A DNA stretch of 64,000 bases from Viola odorata (GCA_963691705.1 OY829542.1:27204579-27268578); one strand, 5' to 3'; counted from the first letter of the stretch, positions 32,996 to 43,707 are shown. Numbers and translations are program-made. Notes: generated from the letters alone by a model not told the origin.

Positions 32996-33070
32996 GTATT
33001 TTTTAGTCGTTGCCGCTACCGATTCCTTTCGTTCCTTTACCATCGTCTTATTGCATTTTGTTCTTCTTAG
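32996..33070 (+). other. Intron 2 of gene D
   Basis: 75 bp, starting 'gtatttttta' after 'gctcag' and ending 'cttcttag'. It is phase 0; the protein frame continues directly on each side. Confidence 0.7.
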
Positions 33071-34186
33071 GGAATTAGCACTGTCTCCACTCACTCCCTT
33101 CCTGACCAGAATATATCCATTGCGAGTTTTCTTGTGAACCGCCAGAAGAAATCTCGCCATGACTTTCAGAATAGCCCAACCTCGTTTGGCGTTAATCTTT
33201 CTTCGAGAATTTCTGTGGAAGGTGGCGCGCCTCTCGAGTCATCTCAAGGTGCTAACCTTGGTGGTGACTTTCAGGCCTTTGCTGAGTCTTCTCCACTTCA
33301 TTCTTCTTCTGGCGCTATGGGTTTCTAGTCTGACATGATGGGTTCTGATTTTGAAGCACTTACTGGGACTGGGTCTTTTGTTCCTGGTATGGGGGGTTGC
33401 ACTAACCACCCTCCCTCTCCGCCTACCCTGTCGTTCGTTCCTATGTCTCCGCCTCCTGTTGAGAGGGGCAACGCTGTTCCTGACTTGATGATTGGTGTGA
33501 GTGCATATACTTCTTCCGGGCCTGTCACTCACCAAGTTAACTTGAGCGCTTTTAGGGAGGAAGCTCTTCAAATTTCAGGGGCTGATGGTGATGACGCTGC
33601 CCTTGCATCTACGTCTCGTTTGGCGGCTCGAGCGATGTCCCATCGAGGGGAGAGAGGTGTATTTTTGGCCAAAAGTCGTCAGGAGCGTATAAATTTCGTT
33701 CGTTCTCGGTTGTTCTCCTCCTTTTGCCATCTCCATTATTTGGATGAGGATGACGCTAGGGTAGTGGTGGAGGGACAAAAAGAGGTAGACAGATTGACGA
33801 AAGAGCATCAGGGGCTTCTGGATGCTGCGACCGCGGCCAAGAAGAAAGTGGAGGTTGCTAGGCTTGCTTTGGAAGATTAAAAATAGAAGGGTGTCATTCT
33901 AAACGCATGGCTTTCTGAGGAAGAAGCTAAGCTAGAGTCGGAGAGGCGCAGGAACGCTGAGTTATCTGCCGAGCTCAGTCTTTCTGCTGAAAAGTGTTGC
34001 TGGTATATGCAAGAGGGAGCGGGGATTATGTCAGACGCTTTTATGAAGTACCACGGGGAGGACGCCCTTCGGATTGACGTCCTTTCTGAGTACTATGATG
34101 AAAGGGCCCCGCATGTAACCGATGAGGGCTTCTACAGGGGGAGGGTCGCTGAGCAGGGAGGAAATGATACCATAGCCCCTTCGTGA

Positions 34187-34852
34187 GCGTTAATGCTTTA
34201 ACTTTTTGGTCTTTGCTTGTTAGCATATTTTTGTCCATCCTTCGAGGATGTTTGTAATGTTGACAATGTCGGATTTCCTTTAAGCAGTTGTTGTTCTTTG
34301 CTTGGAATTTCATTTGCAAATCTTATTTCACGATGTTGTTGTCACAATATAGTTAGCGAATATTATTAAAATCGAATGATATAATCATCATACCTTCGGT
34401 AAATTAACCGCAAGCGTTTGTGGTGTGGCTTCATCACGATGCATCGCCTACGGGCTATTAAGATATTTCTATCTTTAAGGATGTATGAATACGCTAGCGT
34501 AGCGTCTATTCAGAGGCCACAATAACTTTGATTTCTGAGATAGAATTCTCTGCAACATCTCTCTTTGCTCTTTTCTTTGTCAAGAGCCGGGAAATAATTT
34601 CTTCATCGTGCAGCTGACGCTGTTTTACCATCATCCCTTTGGTGACGCTTTAAAGGGTGAATTGATGCCATCTCTGCTGAACTGACACCGCCCTTTGTTG
34701 TTAGGGGGATCACTTAGCTCTACTAAATCTAGTCTTGCCATGGTATTACTTTCGCGATAGAGATATCTTTCCAGCTTGACTTCACCGGGTATTTACCGTC
34801 CGATTACTGGCTGGGGTATCTCTCGGTATTTCAAATGTCATCGGTCGGCTTG
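34187..34852. other. Spacer between gene D and the tandem repeat
   Basis: No ORF or repeat boundary is seen. It has moderate GC and probably is part of the Tat element's region between pol and the antisense genes. Confidence 0.4.
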
Positions 34853-35346
34853 GAGCGTACCTCATCTTAGTGAGCCGTCTGATCAGGACCGGCCATCACA
34901 AGGATAGGATTTTCACTTCCAAGCGTTGAAACCTCGCGTCTCTAGAGCGTGCCTCGTCTTAGTGGTCCGTCTATGTTAGCACGGTCATCACAAGGATAGG
35001 ATTTTCACTTCCAGGACGGAGTTACTATCTCCCTGGGGCGTGCCTCGTCTTAGTGGTCCGTCTATGTTAGCATGGTTGCCACAAGGATAGGATTTTTACT
35101 CCTAGGGATGCTGGGGCGTGCCTCATCTTAGTGGTCCATCTATGTTAGCACAGTTGCCACAAGGATAGGATTTTCACTCCCGGGGGTGTTGGGGGCGTGC
35201 CTCGTCTTAGTGGTCCGTCTATGTTAGCACGGTTGCCACAAGGATAGGATTTTCACTCCCACCACTAAGTATGACAGGGCGTGCCTCATCTTAGTGAGCC
35301 GTCTGATCAGGATCGGTCATCATAAGGATAGGATTTTCACTCCTGG
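34853..35346 (-). repeat. Tandem repeat, six units of 75-95 bp
   Basis: Each unit contains 'cgtgcctc.tcttagtg' and ends 'aaggataggattttcact', followed by a variable spacer of 5-30 bp. Two subtypes alternate: one with 'ggtccgtctatgttagca' and one with 'gagccgtctgatcagga' (first and last units). The array sits just downstream of integrase in the minus sense. Confidence 0.9.
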
Positions 35347-35444
35347 CATTCTTCGTTATCTGCATGTTATCAGTCAGAGAATGCACAAGAAGTACTCCTG
35401 CTTCATTTGTTAAAGCATGATAATATTATCAAACGTAGGAGAAA

Positions 35445-36860
35445 TCAATTTCTAGCGTGATATAATTTCAAGCGAGCTATGTTCCAAGAATTTTGTAAGG
35501 GAGTACCGTCGAGTGTTTCTAAATGATACGCTCCCTTTCTAACGATACGGGTAACGCGATACGGCCCATCCCAGTTTGGACTAAGCTTTCCCATGTGTTG
35601 TCCTACCGCTCGCTTGTCCCTGAGCACTAAATCTCCTACTTTGAGCAGTCGTTCTCTGACTTGTCTGTTATGATATTGCGCCATTTTTCTCTTGTAATGC
35701 AGGGTTTTCAAAAGAGTCTCTTCTTGTATCTCTGGTAGCGCATCAAGGTTAGCACGTAACCTTTCTTCATTTATTTCTTCTTTGAAATATGCCACTCTCA
35801 GGCTTAGGGTACCAATTTCTACTGGCGTAACGGCTTCTGTGCCGAAGGCTAACGCAAAAGGGGTTTCTCCTGTGCTGGTTTTGACGGTCATACGATAGAC
35901 CCACATCACGTATGGTAGTTCGTCTGCCCATTTCCTTTTAGAACCTTCCAAATTTCTTTTGATGCCACTAAGAATACTGCGATTGGTTACTTCTGCCTGA
36001 CCGTTAGTCTGTGGATGAGCTACGGAGGAAAATCTCTGTTCAATCTGAAATTCAGCGCACTGTTCTCTAAAAAATTGACTCGTGAATTGTGTTCCATTAT
36101 CGCTGACTAGTATGCAAGGTACCCCGAATCGCATTATGACTTGATATTTGAAGAAACGCCAGATTTTTTCGGTAGTGATGTTAGCTACCGCTTCTGCTTC
36201 CGCCCATTTCATGAAATAGTCTACTGCCACGACCACAAATTTCAGTTGAGATCTGGCTTTTGGAAAAGGGCCCAAAATGTCAATTCCCCATTTAGCAAAC
36301 GGGCAAGGAGCGACTATCTCAGAAATCTCCACGGCAGGTTTCTGAGGAATCTTAGCGAATTCCTGACATTTCGGACATGTTCGCACGAAGTTATGATAGT
36401 CTCTACGGATGGTGGGCCAATAGAATCCTGACCTAAAAACTTGCGCTGCCAAGGTGTCACCAGCCACATGCATGCCGCATATTCCTTCGTGGATTTCTCG
36501 CAAAGTATGGAGGACTTCCTGCTCTGTTATGCATTTTGCGGCTGGATGAGAGAAACATCTCCGAATCAGTTCTCCATTGTAGTACGTGCATTGTGCCGCT
36601 TGCTTAAAAAAAAATCTTTTCAGCCTTATCTTCTGGCAACTCATCGTGCTTTAAGTATTTTATTACAGGGATTCGCCAATCGTTTTGGGCTTCTTCAACG
36701 CAAAGCGACATTTGTTCTTCCATGAAAGAAGGTATGGCTATCTCCCCATAATACACGTCCTTGGGTATGGGGCCTTCCGGGTTGGCTGCCATTTTGGCAA
36801 GATTGTCAGTCTCAGTGTTATCCTCTCGAGGGATGTGCTTAAAGTTGACTTGTATGCTTT
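35445..36860 (-). pseudogene. Tat-type integrase
   Basis: The main ORF is 35445-36644 (399 codons). An N-terminal HHCC zinc site is visible ('REIHEGICGMH' ... 'CPKCQEF'). The catalytic D-D-E residues are in 'WGIDILGPFP', 'LVSDNGTQF' and 'QTNGQAEVTNRS'. A C-terminal GPY/F-like module ('WDGPYRVTRIV') follows. Integrase joins the cDNA to host DNA. A run of nine A's near 36606-36614 marks a frame change between this ORF and the upstream piece 36604-36792, which ends the second RNase H. The core is uninterrupted, but the element lacks its 5' half, so activity in cis is excluded. Confidence 0.85.
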
Positions 36861-37377
36861 TTTTCTATATTTCTACGAGTTCACGTTTCACTTTGGAGAG
36901 GTATTGAATCATGATAGGTTCTTTGGCTTGGGAGTTTCCTAAGACTTGGTCTATCACTAGTTTGGAATCTTCACATACTTTTAGCTGCAGGTCACACGTC
37001 GTTTCGGCGTCGTGTGTGGCCTTGACGGAGAAGCTCCCACCTATTCTGAGTCCGGCTAGTAATGCCTCGTACTCCGCTGCGTTATTGGACAACGATTGCA
37101 AAATTCTGATAGCGTACCGTATCCGTATGTCATTCGGCCCAATCATTAAGATTCTGGCTCCAACTAACTCTTGGTTTTTAGCTCCATCCACGTGGATAAC
37201 CCACAAGTCTGTGTAGGTTTCCAGGGACGGAAGGTCCATGTCGTCCGTTTCCTCTTTTGGTAAGTCTGTAGATGGATCGTGTATGAATGTGCATTCTGCT
37301 ATGAAATCTGCTAGCGCTTGAGCTTTTATGGATGGTCTGGCCTTATACTGTAATCCATATTGTTCGAGTTCAATTGC
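36793..37377 (-). pseudogene. Second RNase H domain of the Tat element
   Basis: ORF 36865-37239 contains 'WVIHVDGAKN', 'NNAAEYEALLAGL' and 'DSKLVIDQVLG', the spaced acidic residues of RNase H. The C-terminal end ('REDNTETDNLAKMA') lies downstream, past a stop near 36865. A second RNase H of this form between the first RNase H and integrase is a hallmark of the Tat lineage. It would take part in primer or template removal. Confidence 0.75.
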
Positions 37378-37990
37378 CTAGATTAGAATTCTTCTTGAAG
37401 ACTCAAGCTTCCTGAAATTTTTTCTCAAAGGTTGATCTGTGAGTACTATGACAGGGTGAGCTTGAAAGTACTGATCCATCTTTCGCGTTGCTTGTACTAG
37501 TGCGAACGCTATTTTCTCAATGCGGGCGTACCGTAACTCGGCGTCTTTCAGTACATGGCTGACGAAGAACACAGGGCGATGAATATGCCCATCGCTTCGT
37601 ACAAGGACAACGCTGACCACCTCGTCAGCGACGCCCAAATACAAGCATAAGGTGTCGCCCGGCTCCGGTCTCGTTAGCACCAGATGAAAGGTAGATTTTT
37701 ATACCGGCAAACGCTTCCTCGCATTCTTCTGTCCATCCAAAAGGGGTTTTTTTACGAATAACCTTGAAGAAAGGTAGACACCTTTCGCCTTGTTTAGAAA
37801 TAAACCGTCCTAGCGCAATGATGCGCCATGTGAGTTTCTGTACTTATTTGACGGTTCGAGGAGATATCATGTCTTGGATAGCCTTCACTTTTGAAGGGTT
37901 AGGTTGGATGCCTTTCAAACTGACCACGTAGCCTAGAAATTTTCCCGTTTGGAACGCGAACATGCATTTACGGGGGTTCATCTTCGTCAA
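37378..37990 (-). pseudogene. RT C-terminal remnant and first RNase H of the Tat element
   Basis: ORF 37378-37680 carries the retroelement-type RNase H fold ('HIHRPVFFVSHVLKDAE', 'RKMDQYFQAHPVIVLTDQP'). Further upstream in another frame (37681-37985) are the RT connection pieces 'GKFLGYVVSLKGIQPNP' and 'TPFGWTEECEEAF'. The catalytic YxDD region is absent because the element is cut near 37990. Confidence 0.75.
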
Positions 37991-38214
37991 AATCTAATCA
38001 ACATTCGAATGGAGTACGTTACCACTCCCCAATCAACGTCCGAATTTTGCGGTATCCCCGCTCGGATCTCTCTTCTTCATCAACATCCGAATTTTGCGAT
38101 ATCCTCGCTCGAATCTCATCTCTTCATCAAACATCCGGAGAGCGATAGCCTCGCACAAACACACATTTACATTTTCCATGTCAACGTCCGGAGAGCAATA
38201 ACCTCGCACAAACA
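37991..38214. repeat. Short-repeat region at the junction
   Basis: Diverged 50-60-bp repeats around 'caacatccgaattttgcg.tatcc' and 'catccggagagcgatagcctcgc'. It marks the change from inner-element pol to the array of the outer element. Confidence 0.6.
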
Positions 38215-39415
38215 TACATACTCACCAAAAATGCGGTGGCTTTCAACCACTCACAAAAAATGTGGTAGTTTTCAACCACTCACCTAAAAAAATACGCTGG
38301 CTTTCAACCACTCACCAAAACAATGTGGTGGCTATCAACCACTCACCAAAAAATACAGTGGTTGAAACCACTCACCAAAAATGTGGTGGCTTTCAACAAC
38401 TCACCAAAAAATGCGATGGCTTTCAACCACTCACTAAAAAAATGCGGTGGCTTTCAACCACTCACCAAAAAAAATTGCAGTGGCTTTCAACCACTTACGA
38501 AAAAATACGATGGCTTTTAACCACTCACCAAAAAATACAGTGGTTGAAACCACTCACCAAAAATGTGGTGGCTTTCAACAACTCACCAAAAAATGCGATG
38601 GCTTTCAACAACTCACTAAAAAAATGCGGTGGCTTTCAACCACTCACCAAAAAATACGGTGGCTTTCAACCACTCACCAAAAAATGCGGTGGCTTTCAAC
38701 CACTCACTAAAAAATGCGGTGGCTTTCAACCACTCACCAAAAAAAATTGCAGTGGCTTTCAACCACTTACGAAAAAATACGATGGCTATCAACCACTCAC
38801 CAAAAAATACAGTGGTTGAAACCACTCACCAAAAATGTGGTGGCTTTCAACAACTCACCAAAAAATGCGATGGCTTTCAACAACTCACTAAAAAAATGCG
38901 GTGGCTTTCAACCACTCACCAAAAACTACGGTGGCTTTCAACCACTCACCAAAAAATGCGATGGCTTTCAACAACTCACTAAAAAAATGCGGTGGCTTTC
39001 AACCACTCACCAAAAAATACGGTGGCTTTCAACCACTCACCAAAAAATACGGTGGCTTTCAACCACTCACCAAAAAATGCGGTGGCTTTCAACCACTCAC
39101 CAAAAAAAATTGCAGTGGCTTTCAACCACTTACGAAAAAATACGATGGCTATCAACCACTCACCAAAAAATACAGTGGTTGAAACCACTCACCAAAAATG
39201 TGGTGGCTTTCAACAACTCACCAAAAAATGCGATGGCTTTCAACCACTCACTAAAAAAATACGGTGGCTTTCAACCACTCACCAAAAAATACGGTGGCTT
39301 TCAACCACTCACCAAAAAATGCGGTGGCTTTCAACCACTCACCAAAAAAAATTGCAGTGGCTTTCAACCACTTACGAAAAAATACGATGGCTTTTAACCA
39401 CTCACTAAAAAATAC
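38215..39415 (+). repeat. Minisatellite array, about 40 units of 30 bp with higher-order structure
   Basis: The unit is close to 'actcaccaaaaaatgcggtg' plus 'gctttcaacc'. Variants occur in a fixed order: a block with 'attgcagtggctttcaacc' and 'acttacgaaaaaatac' begins near 38466, 38741, 39104 and 39347, followed by a variant with the hairpin 'agtggttgaaaccact' (38361, 38537, 38808, 39172). This shows amplification in multi-unit blocks of about 240-365 bp. All ORFs of up to 227 codons here are products of the 30-bp period, a multiple of three. Confidence 0.95.
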
Positions 39416-39429
39416 GTGTTATATATTCC

Positions 39430-40080
39430 GCATTTTTATTTATAGCGTATGGACTGCGAGTGCTACCCTCGCCCTACGTCATTTACATTTCTGTCAAACG
39501 TATGGACTGTGAGTGCTACCCTCGCCCACGTCATTTACATTTCTGTCACATGTATGGACTGCGAGTGCTACCCTCGCCCTACGTCGTTTACCTTTCTGTC
39601 AAAGCATATGGATTGCGAGTGCTACTTTCGCCCTACGTCATTTACATTTCTATCACACGTATGGACTGTGAGTGCTACCCTCGCCCACGTCATTTACATT
39701 TCTGTCACACGTATGGACTGCGAGTGCTACCCTGGCCCTACGTCATTTACATTTCTGTCACACGTATGGACTACAAGTGCTACCCTCGCCCTACGTCATT
39801 TACATTTTTGTCACACGTATGGACTGTAAGTGTTACCCTCGCCCACGTCATTTAAATTTTTGTCACACGTATGGACTGCGAGTGCTACCCTGGCCCTACG
39901 TCATTTACATTTCTGTCACACGTATGGATTGCGAGTGCTACCCTCACCCTACGTCGTTTACCTTTCTGTCAAAGTGCATGGACTGCGAGTGCTACCCTCG
40001 CCCTACGTCATTTACTTTTTCGTCAAACGTATGGACTGCGATTGCTACCCTTGCCCTACGTCATCTACATTTCCGCAATT
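39430..40080 (+). repeat. Tandem array, about 12 units of 53 bp
   Basis: Each unit contains 'atggactgcgagtgctaccc' and 'tacgtcatttacatttctgt'. It follows the 30-bp array directly and ends about 120 bp before the right LTR. ORFs in several frames are products of the repeat. Confidence 0.95.
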
Positions 40081-40190
40081 TATGTTTTTCCAGAAGGTTA
40101 TGATACATTCAAAACGTGGTAAGGGCTTGAGGCAACCATCTTTACTGCTTATCAAAAAATTTAGTTACACTGTATTTTTTATCAGACGGT

Positions 40191-40204
40191 AAAGAGGGGG
40201 CAAC
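40191..40204 (+). other. Polypurine tract before the right LTR
   Basis: 'aaagaggggg' followed by 'caac' immediately precedes the 'tgttgctacc' start of the LTR. This is the plus-strand priming site of the outer element and agrees with its plus orientation. Confidence 0.65.
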
Positions 40205-42801
40205 TGTTGCTACCTGATTTTGGATTTTTCGTCACAACTTTACCCATTTTTATCGCTTATCGCATTAATGACTCATCTAGGTCAAAATTCTGTCGATTTT
40301 TGGTCGTAGGTTAGTTTGTTTAATATTCCATGTCATTTCGCATCTTTTTAATTTTTCGTACTTTCGACTGTCTTTTCGCTTGAACTTCTATCAGCCCAGA
40401 GTAAGTTTCCTCGGACCATAGATCGAGTGCGTAATCTCTTTAGTTGATAATTACCTACTATTTTTCTCTTTCGCGTCATCTAGTTTGGTCTCGTTCACTT
40501 TTTATTGTAAGGGCATTTATTTTGCTGCAAACCTTCGACATTTCCGAGCGAGAAAATAAATATGCTAAATCAAACTTTTCCTTTATTCACTGTATACTAG
40601 TTATCTTGTCTTATTTTTCTGCACATTTTGGTCCTTCCAGTTCGGGTTTATTTTCATTTCAAGCGATTTCGCTCGAACCAAAAAATATCCCTTTCAAACC
40701 AAATTGATGCATTAATGTCCAATTAATGTATCCTCATCCAAAATCGATCACCTTTCCACAGTTGGCCTTGCCGACTTCAACCCACCATCACCTAGCCCCG
40801 TCGACCACCCCAAACCTCAACCCTTCCCATCCATTTAATGCAACCATTAATACTTGGTCTGACTCACGCCATCGTCGACGTGTTTTCATCATCACCGGCC
40901 TCGTCATCGCGCCTCGTCGACAACCTCCAAACCGACTCCAATCTTTCCCTATAAATACCCAGCTCCAAGCAAGGCATCAAGGGGGACCAATTCAGGCTCT
41001 AGTCCCCCATTTTTTTATTCATGCTCTCTCTCTACTTTGCTTTCAATCAATTTCAATTGTTTTCATTTTAATTAATTACTTGCTATGTTGTTTTAATTAA
41101 TTAATTGCTGCCTCTGTCCATTTAATTAATTGTGGCACCTAATTTCACTCTCCCTCTCAATTTCTTGCACTACCTTCTTGGTTTAAGCTCTCCTAGTATG
41201 TAAGCTCTCTCACTCTAGCTTTTCTTTAATTTTCGTTTATGTCTTTAATGCATGAATAAATTGCTAAAAGTTGCCTCACATGCTTAGTTTTCATGCTAAT
41301 TTCATTTCCCTTGCTTCAACTTAATTGTGTAGTGTCTTGATTAATTAATTGCATGATATGCATGTTAATTAACTTATTTTTGCTTGTTGAAATTGCCACT
41401 ATTTTCATTTAAAATTACTTGCTATTTTCATGGGTTTGAGTTGCTGCCATGCTTGGGGTTTTATTGGGGTCAATTTGAGTGAGTTTTAAAGGTTGAGTCT
41501 CACCTTGGTCGTCGGTCTTGGCGTCGGCGGCGTGAGAAAGGAAGAAGAATGAGTGTACTGGGCAGGAATTTAAGGAAAGAAAGGTGATGGTCTTGGCTTT
41601 TGCCAAGTCCATTTTATTTTAATTAAAAGGTTTGGGCTTGGAATAATCCAAGCCCCGACCCATTAAGTTTTCGTATGTTTTAAAACATCGCATTATTTTC
41701 GGGCATTATTTTCGTGTTTTGTTTAAATGTTCGTATGCCACAATTAATTATTTATGCCATGTTTATTAATTTGTTTGCCTAATCGTTTTCTTGTTTAATA
41801 TTTCATAAAATGCTTTAATTATCTATCCAACTCGTTGTAATAATTAGTTAGTATTTTCGTCAATTGCTTTGACTTGTTGTAATTAATTATTTCGCCTGTT
41901 GTAATAATTAGTTAGATTAGATATTCCGACCTCCAATTTATAATAATTAAATAATTAGTGAAAATCGTGTATGTTTGTTATACTTACACTATTATTGCTC
42001 GTTTGCTCATCGATCGGGGCTCGTCAAAAAAGGTACGCTTATCTTAAACGTTTCCTTCAATGTTTTACTAGAAATGCTAAATCTGAACCAAATCGTATGC
42101 ATGACCACTTAGAATGCGTTAGAACCACCCATTCGTATGCATGACATATAGAATTGCTAAAATTAAAATCAACTCACATGCATACTATGTTTAAATCACT
42201 TGTCTTTTATGCCATGAAATTAATTGTTCTTTGTTAAATGTTATGTATGGTGGCTTCAATCCCACACGGAATATACGTGCATCCATGAAAACATACAATG
42301 TTAGTTTTACTATGATAGAATCATCTAGTTTAAGCTAATCATGCATGGCCCGATGATAAGGGGGTAACGTCCGCTCTAGCAATGAGAAAAACGATAACCT
42401 CGTCCAGAAAATAGAAAAATGGTAACCCCGTCCATCGGTCTCGATCGGAAATAACAATGTCCCGATGAAAAATGCTAGATGTAACGTCACCTTTGAGGGC
42501 CCAAATTACATGTTCAAAATGTTTTCTCAAAGCACCTCGCTTACCGGTAACTTTTTTTAAGGATGTGACTCAGGTGCCTAACACCTTCCTGAGTCCATAA
42601 TACGACCTCGAACCGTTGTTCTTTGGTTTAAACCTATTGTGGCTTAGTTTTTTTTATTTTTATGCCATGATGATTAGGTTCCCTAAACCTAGAAAAATAG
42701 GGTGGCGACTTCATTTTGCATTATGTGAGACGATTCCAACGCTTGTCTCGCATTGTTGCCCGTCCCGAACCGTTTCGCAAAATCGAAAAAGGGGTGCGAC
42801 A
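40205..42801 (+). repeat. Right LTR of the plus-strand Tat-type retrotransposon (2.6 kb)
   Basis: Starts 'tgttgctacc' and ends 'ggggtgcgaca'. The TATA box 'tataaata' is at 40950-40957. It contains about 1.2 kb (41276-42472) absent from the left LTR; since this piece reads on smoothly, a deletion in the left LTR is more likely. The ORFs at 40444-42819 are LTR sequence, not genes. The 5 bp after it, 'aaagg', nearly match 'aaaag' before the left LTR. Confidence 0.85.
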
Positions 42802-42814
42802 AAAGGCGTCACGT

Positions 42815-42980
42815 GTTAACGAAGGGTCCATTGTAACAATTTCCTTCAAATACATGGCTTATTATAACAATAAAGTTAACGGAGGGTCCATTATAACAAT
42901 TTCAGATGAGTACAATGTCTACTATAGAAAAAAAATTAACAGAGGATCCATTATATATAACAGTTTTAAACGAGTATAAG
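42815..42980 (+). repeat. Three diverged direct repeats of about 60 bp
   Basis: 'gttaacggagggtccattat' and close variants occur at about 42816, 42874 and 42936, each followed by 'aacaattt.' and a variable part. Confidence 0.65.
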
Positions 42981-43140
42981 GTCCAGAATGTCATTACCCC
43001 GTTTAATTAATTATTCAATTTCAAGTTCATGTTCTAGACTTCTAGTTCTTTTATGGCAGTCCATAAAAGTTAAATGAAGCGGTAGAAACTAGAAAATAAT
43101 ACTAGCTAATGTCATAATTCTGCTCAATCGCTCATGATGG

Positions 43141-43359
43141 TGTTAGTCTTATGCCCAAAAAACTAATCAATTGGATCCAAAAAAAATATAGTAATTATTT
43201 AAGAAGTTAAATAAATACTAGATGCGATTTTATTGAGATATTATTTGACAATAGATCTTATTGAGATATTATTTGATAATATCTTATATATACTATATAG
43301 AGATTTTCGGTTATATAATATATATTAAGATATATATTTAAATAACTACTTACAAGTGA

Positions 43360-43396
<37 letters not shown>

Positions 43397-43707
43397 ATAA
43401 AAACTCTAAGAAAAACATAACATTAGAAACACAGAGAATAGAGGGTGGATTTCAGTTCATCAGTGTGGATTCCAATAGAGGGTGTTCGTCTCAGCAAGAC
43501 AACATCTATTGATTCGATTCGAGCTTGAGTGGTTGAATCTCACCTTCATAATCAAGGTTTTGGTTTTGTTTGTTTAACCGATTTTGTCTTCTTAGTGTAA
43601 GGTACACTATATGATTTCTTACTTATCATATTATCTATTCGTTTGCATGGTTCCTTGATTAGGTGTCTATTTCAGTCTTCCACTGCAATTGTGATCAAAA
43701 CCTAACA
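43141..43707 (+). mobile_element. Copia-type solo LTR, 567 bp
   Basis: It begins 'tgttagtcttatgcc' and ends 'gtgatcaaaacctaaca', so the termini are the mirror pair TGTTAG/CTAACA. The flanks are 'gatgg' (43136-43140) and 'gatgt' (43708-43712), a 5-bp duplication with one change. The start and the 'cactgcaattgtgatc' end resemble LTRs of Tork-like copia elements. A (ta)n(tg)n microsatellite at 43361-43396 lies inside. Confidence 0.75.

Larger units (their letters stand above)
31900..34186 (+). pseudogene. Antisense gene D: 'gypsy type transposon' domain protein, three exons
   Basis: ATG 31900 ('MVKTHRSKKFVGEEKIENTP'). Exon 1 runs 31900-32599, intron 1 32600-32669 (donor 'gtgagt', branch-like 'tactaac' at 32637, acceptor 'tgtag'), exon 2 32670-32995, intron 2 32996-33070, and exon 3 33071 to TGA 34184-34186. 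The same frame runs through all exons, broken only by TAG 32287, TAG 33326, TAA 33878 and TAG 33884. Exon 1 has the Transposase_28-like segment ('LLVQFDLNPSQLSP', then 'VGWKEGFFIVYLPDP'). Exon 2 has two basic patches ('RRKKRRDQKKREE', 'KRKKRSRN'). Exon 3 ends in a coiled coil and 'AFMKYHGEDALRIDV'. It is a paralogue of gene C. The function is not known. Confidence 0.75.
26437..37990 (-). mobile_element. Minus-strand Tat-type Ty3/gypsy element, 5'-truncated
   Basis: In minus order: RT remnant, RNase H, a second RNase H, integrase with a GPY/F-like tail, a spacer with a 6-copy tandem repeat, a cluster of plus-strand (antisense) genes, and an LTR. The second RNase H and antisense ORFs between pol and the 3' LTR are known traits of the Tat lineage (for example Retand, Grande, RIRE2). 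The 5' part (gag, protease, most of RT, 5' LTR) is absent. The break is near 37990, where tandem-repeat sequence of the outer element begins. Confidence 0.65.

Noticed and set aside
38262..39408. Long plus-strand ORFs (up to 227 codons) with repeated 'GGFQPLTKK' units
   Set aside because: They are the translation of a 30-bp tandem array, open in all frames because the period is a multiple of three and the unit lacks stops. Not a repeat protein.
38215..40080. CRISPR-like array
   Set aside because: Units are contiguous with no unique spacers, and the setting is a plant retrotransposon 3' end.
39449..40192. Overlapping ORFs with repeated 'MDCECYPRP' and 'TSFTFLSHVWT'
   Set aside because: Readings of the 53-bp array in several frames; no frame is favoured.
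41415..41612. 65-codon minus-strand ORF
   Set aside because: Lies inside the right LTR; no similar frame is kept elsewhere and no domain is visible.
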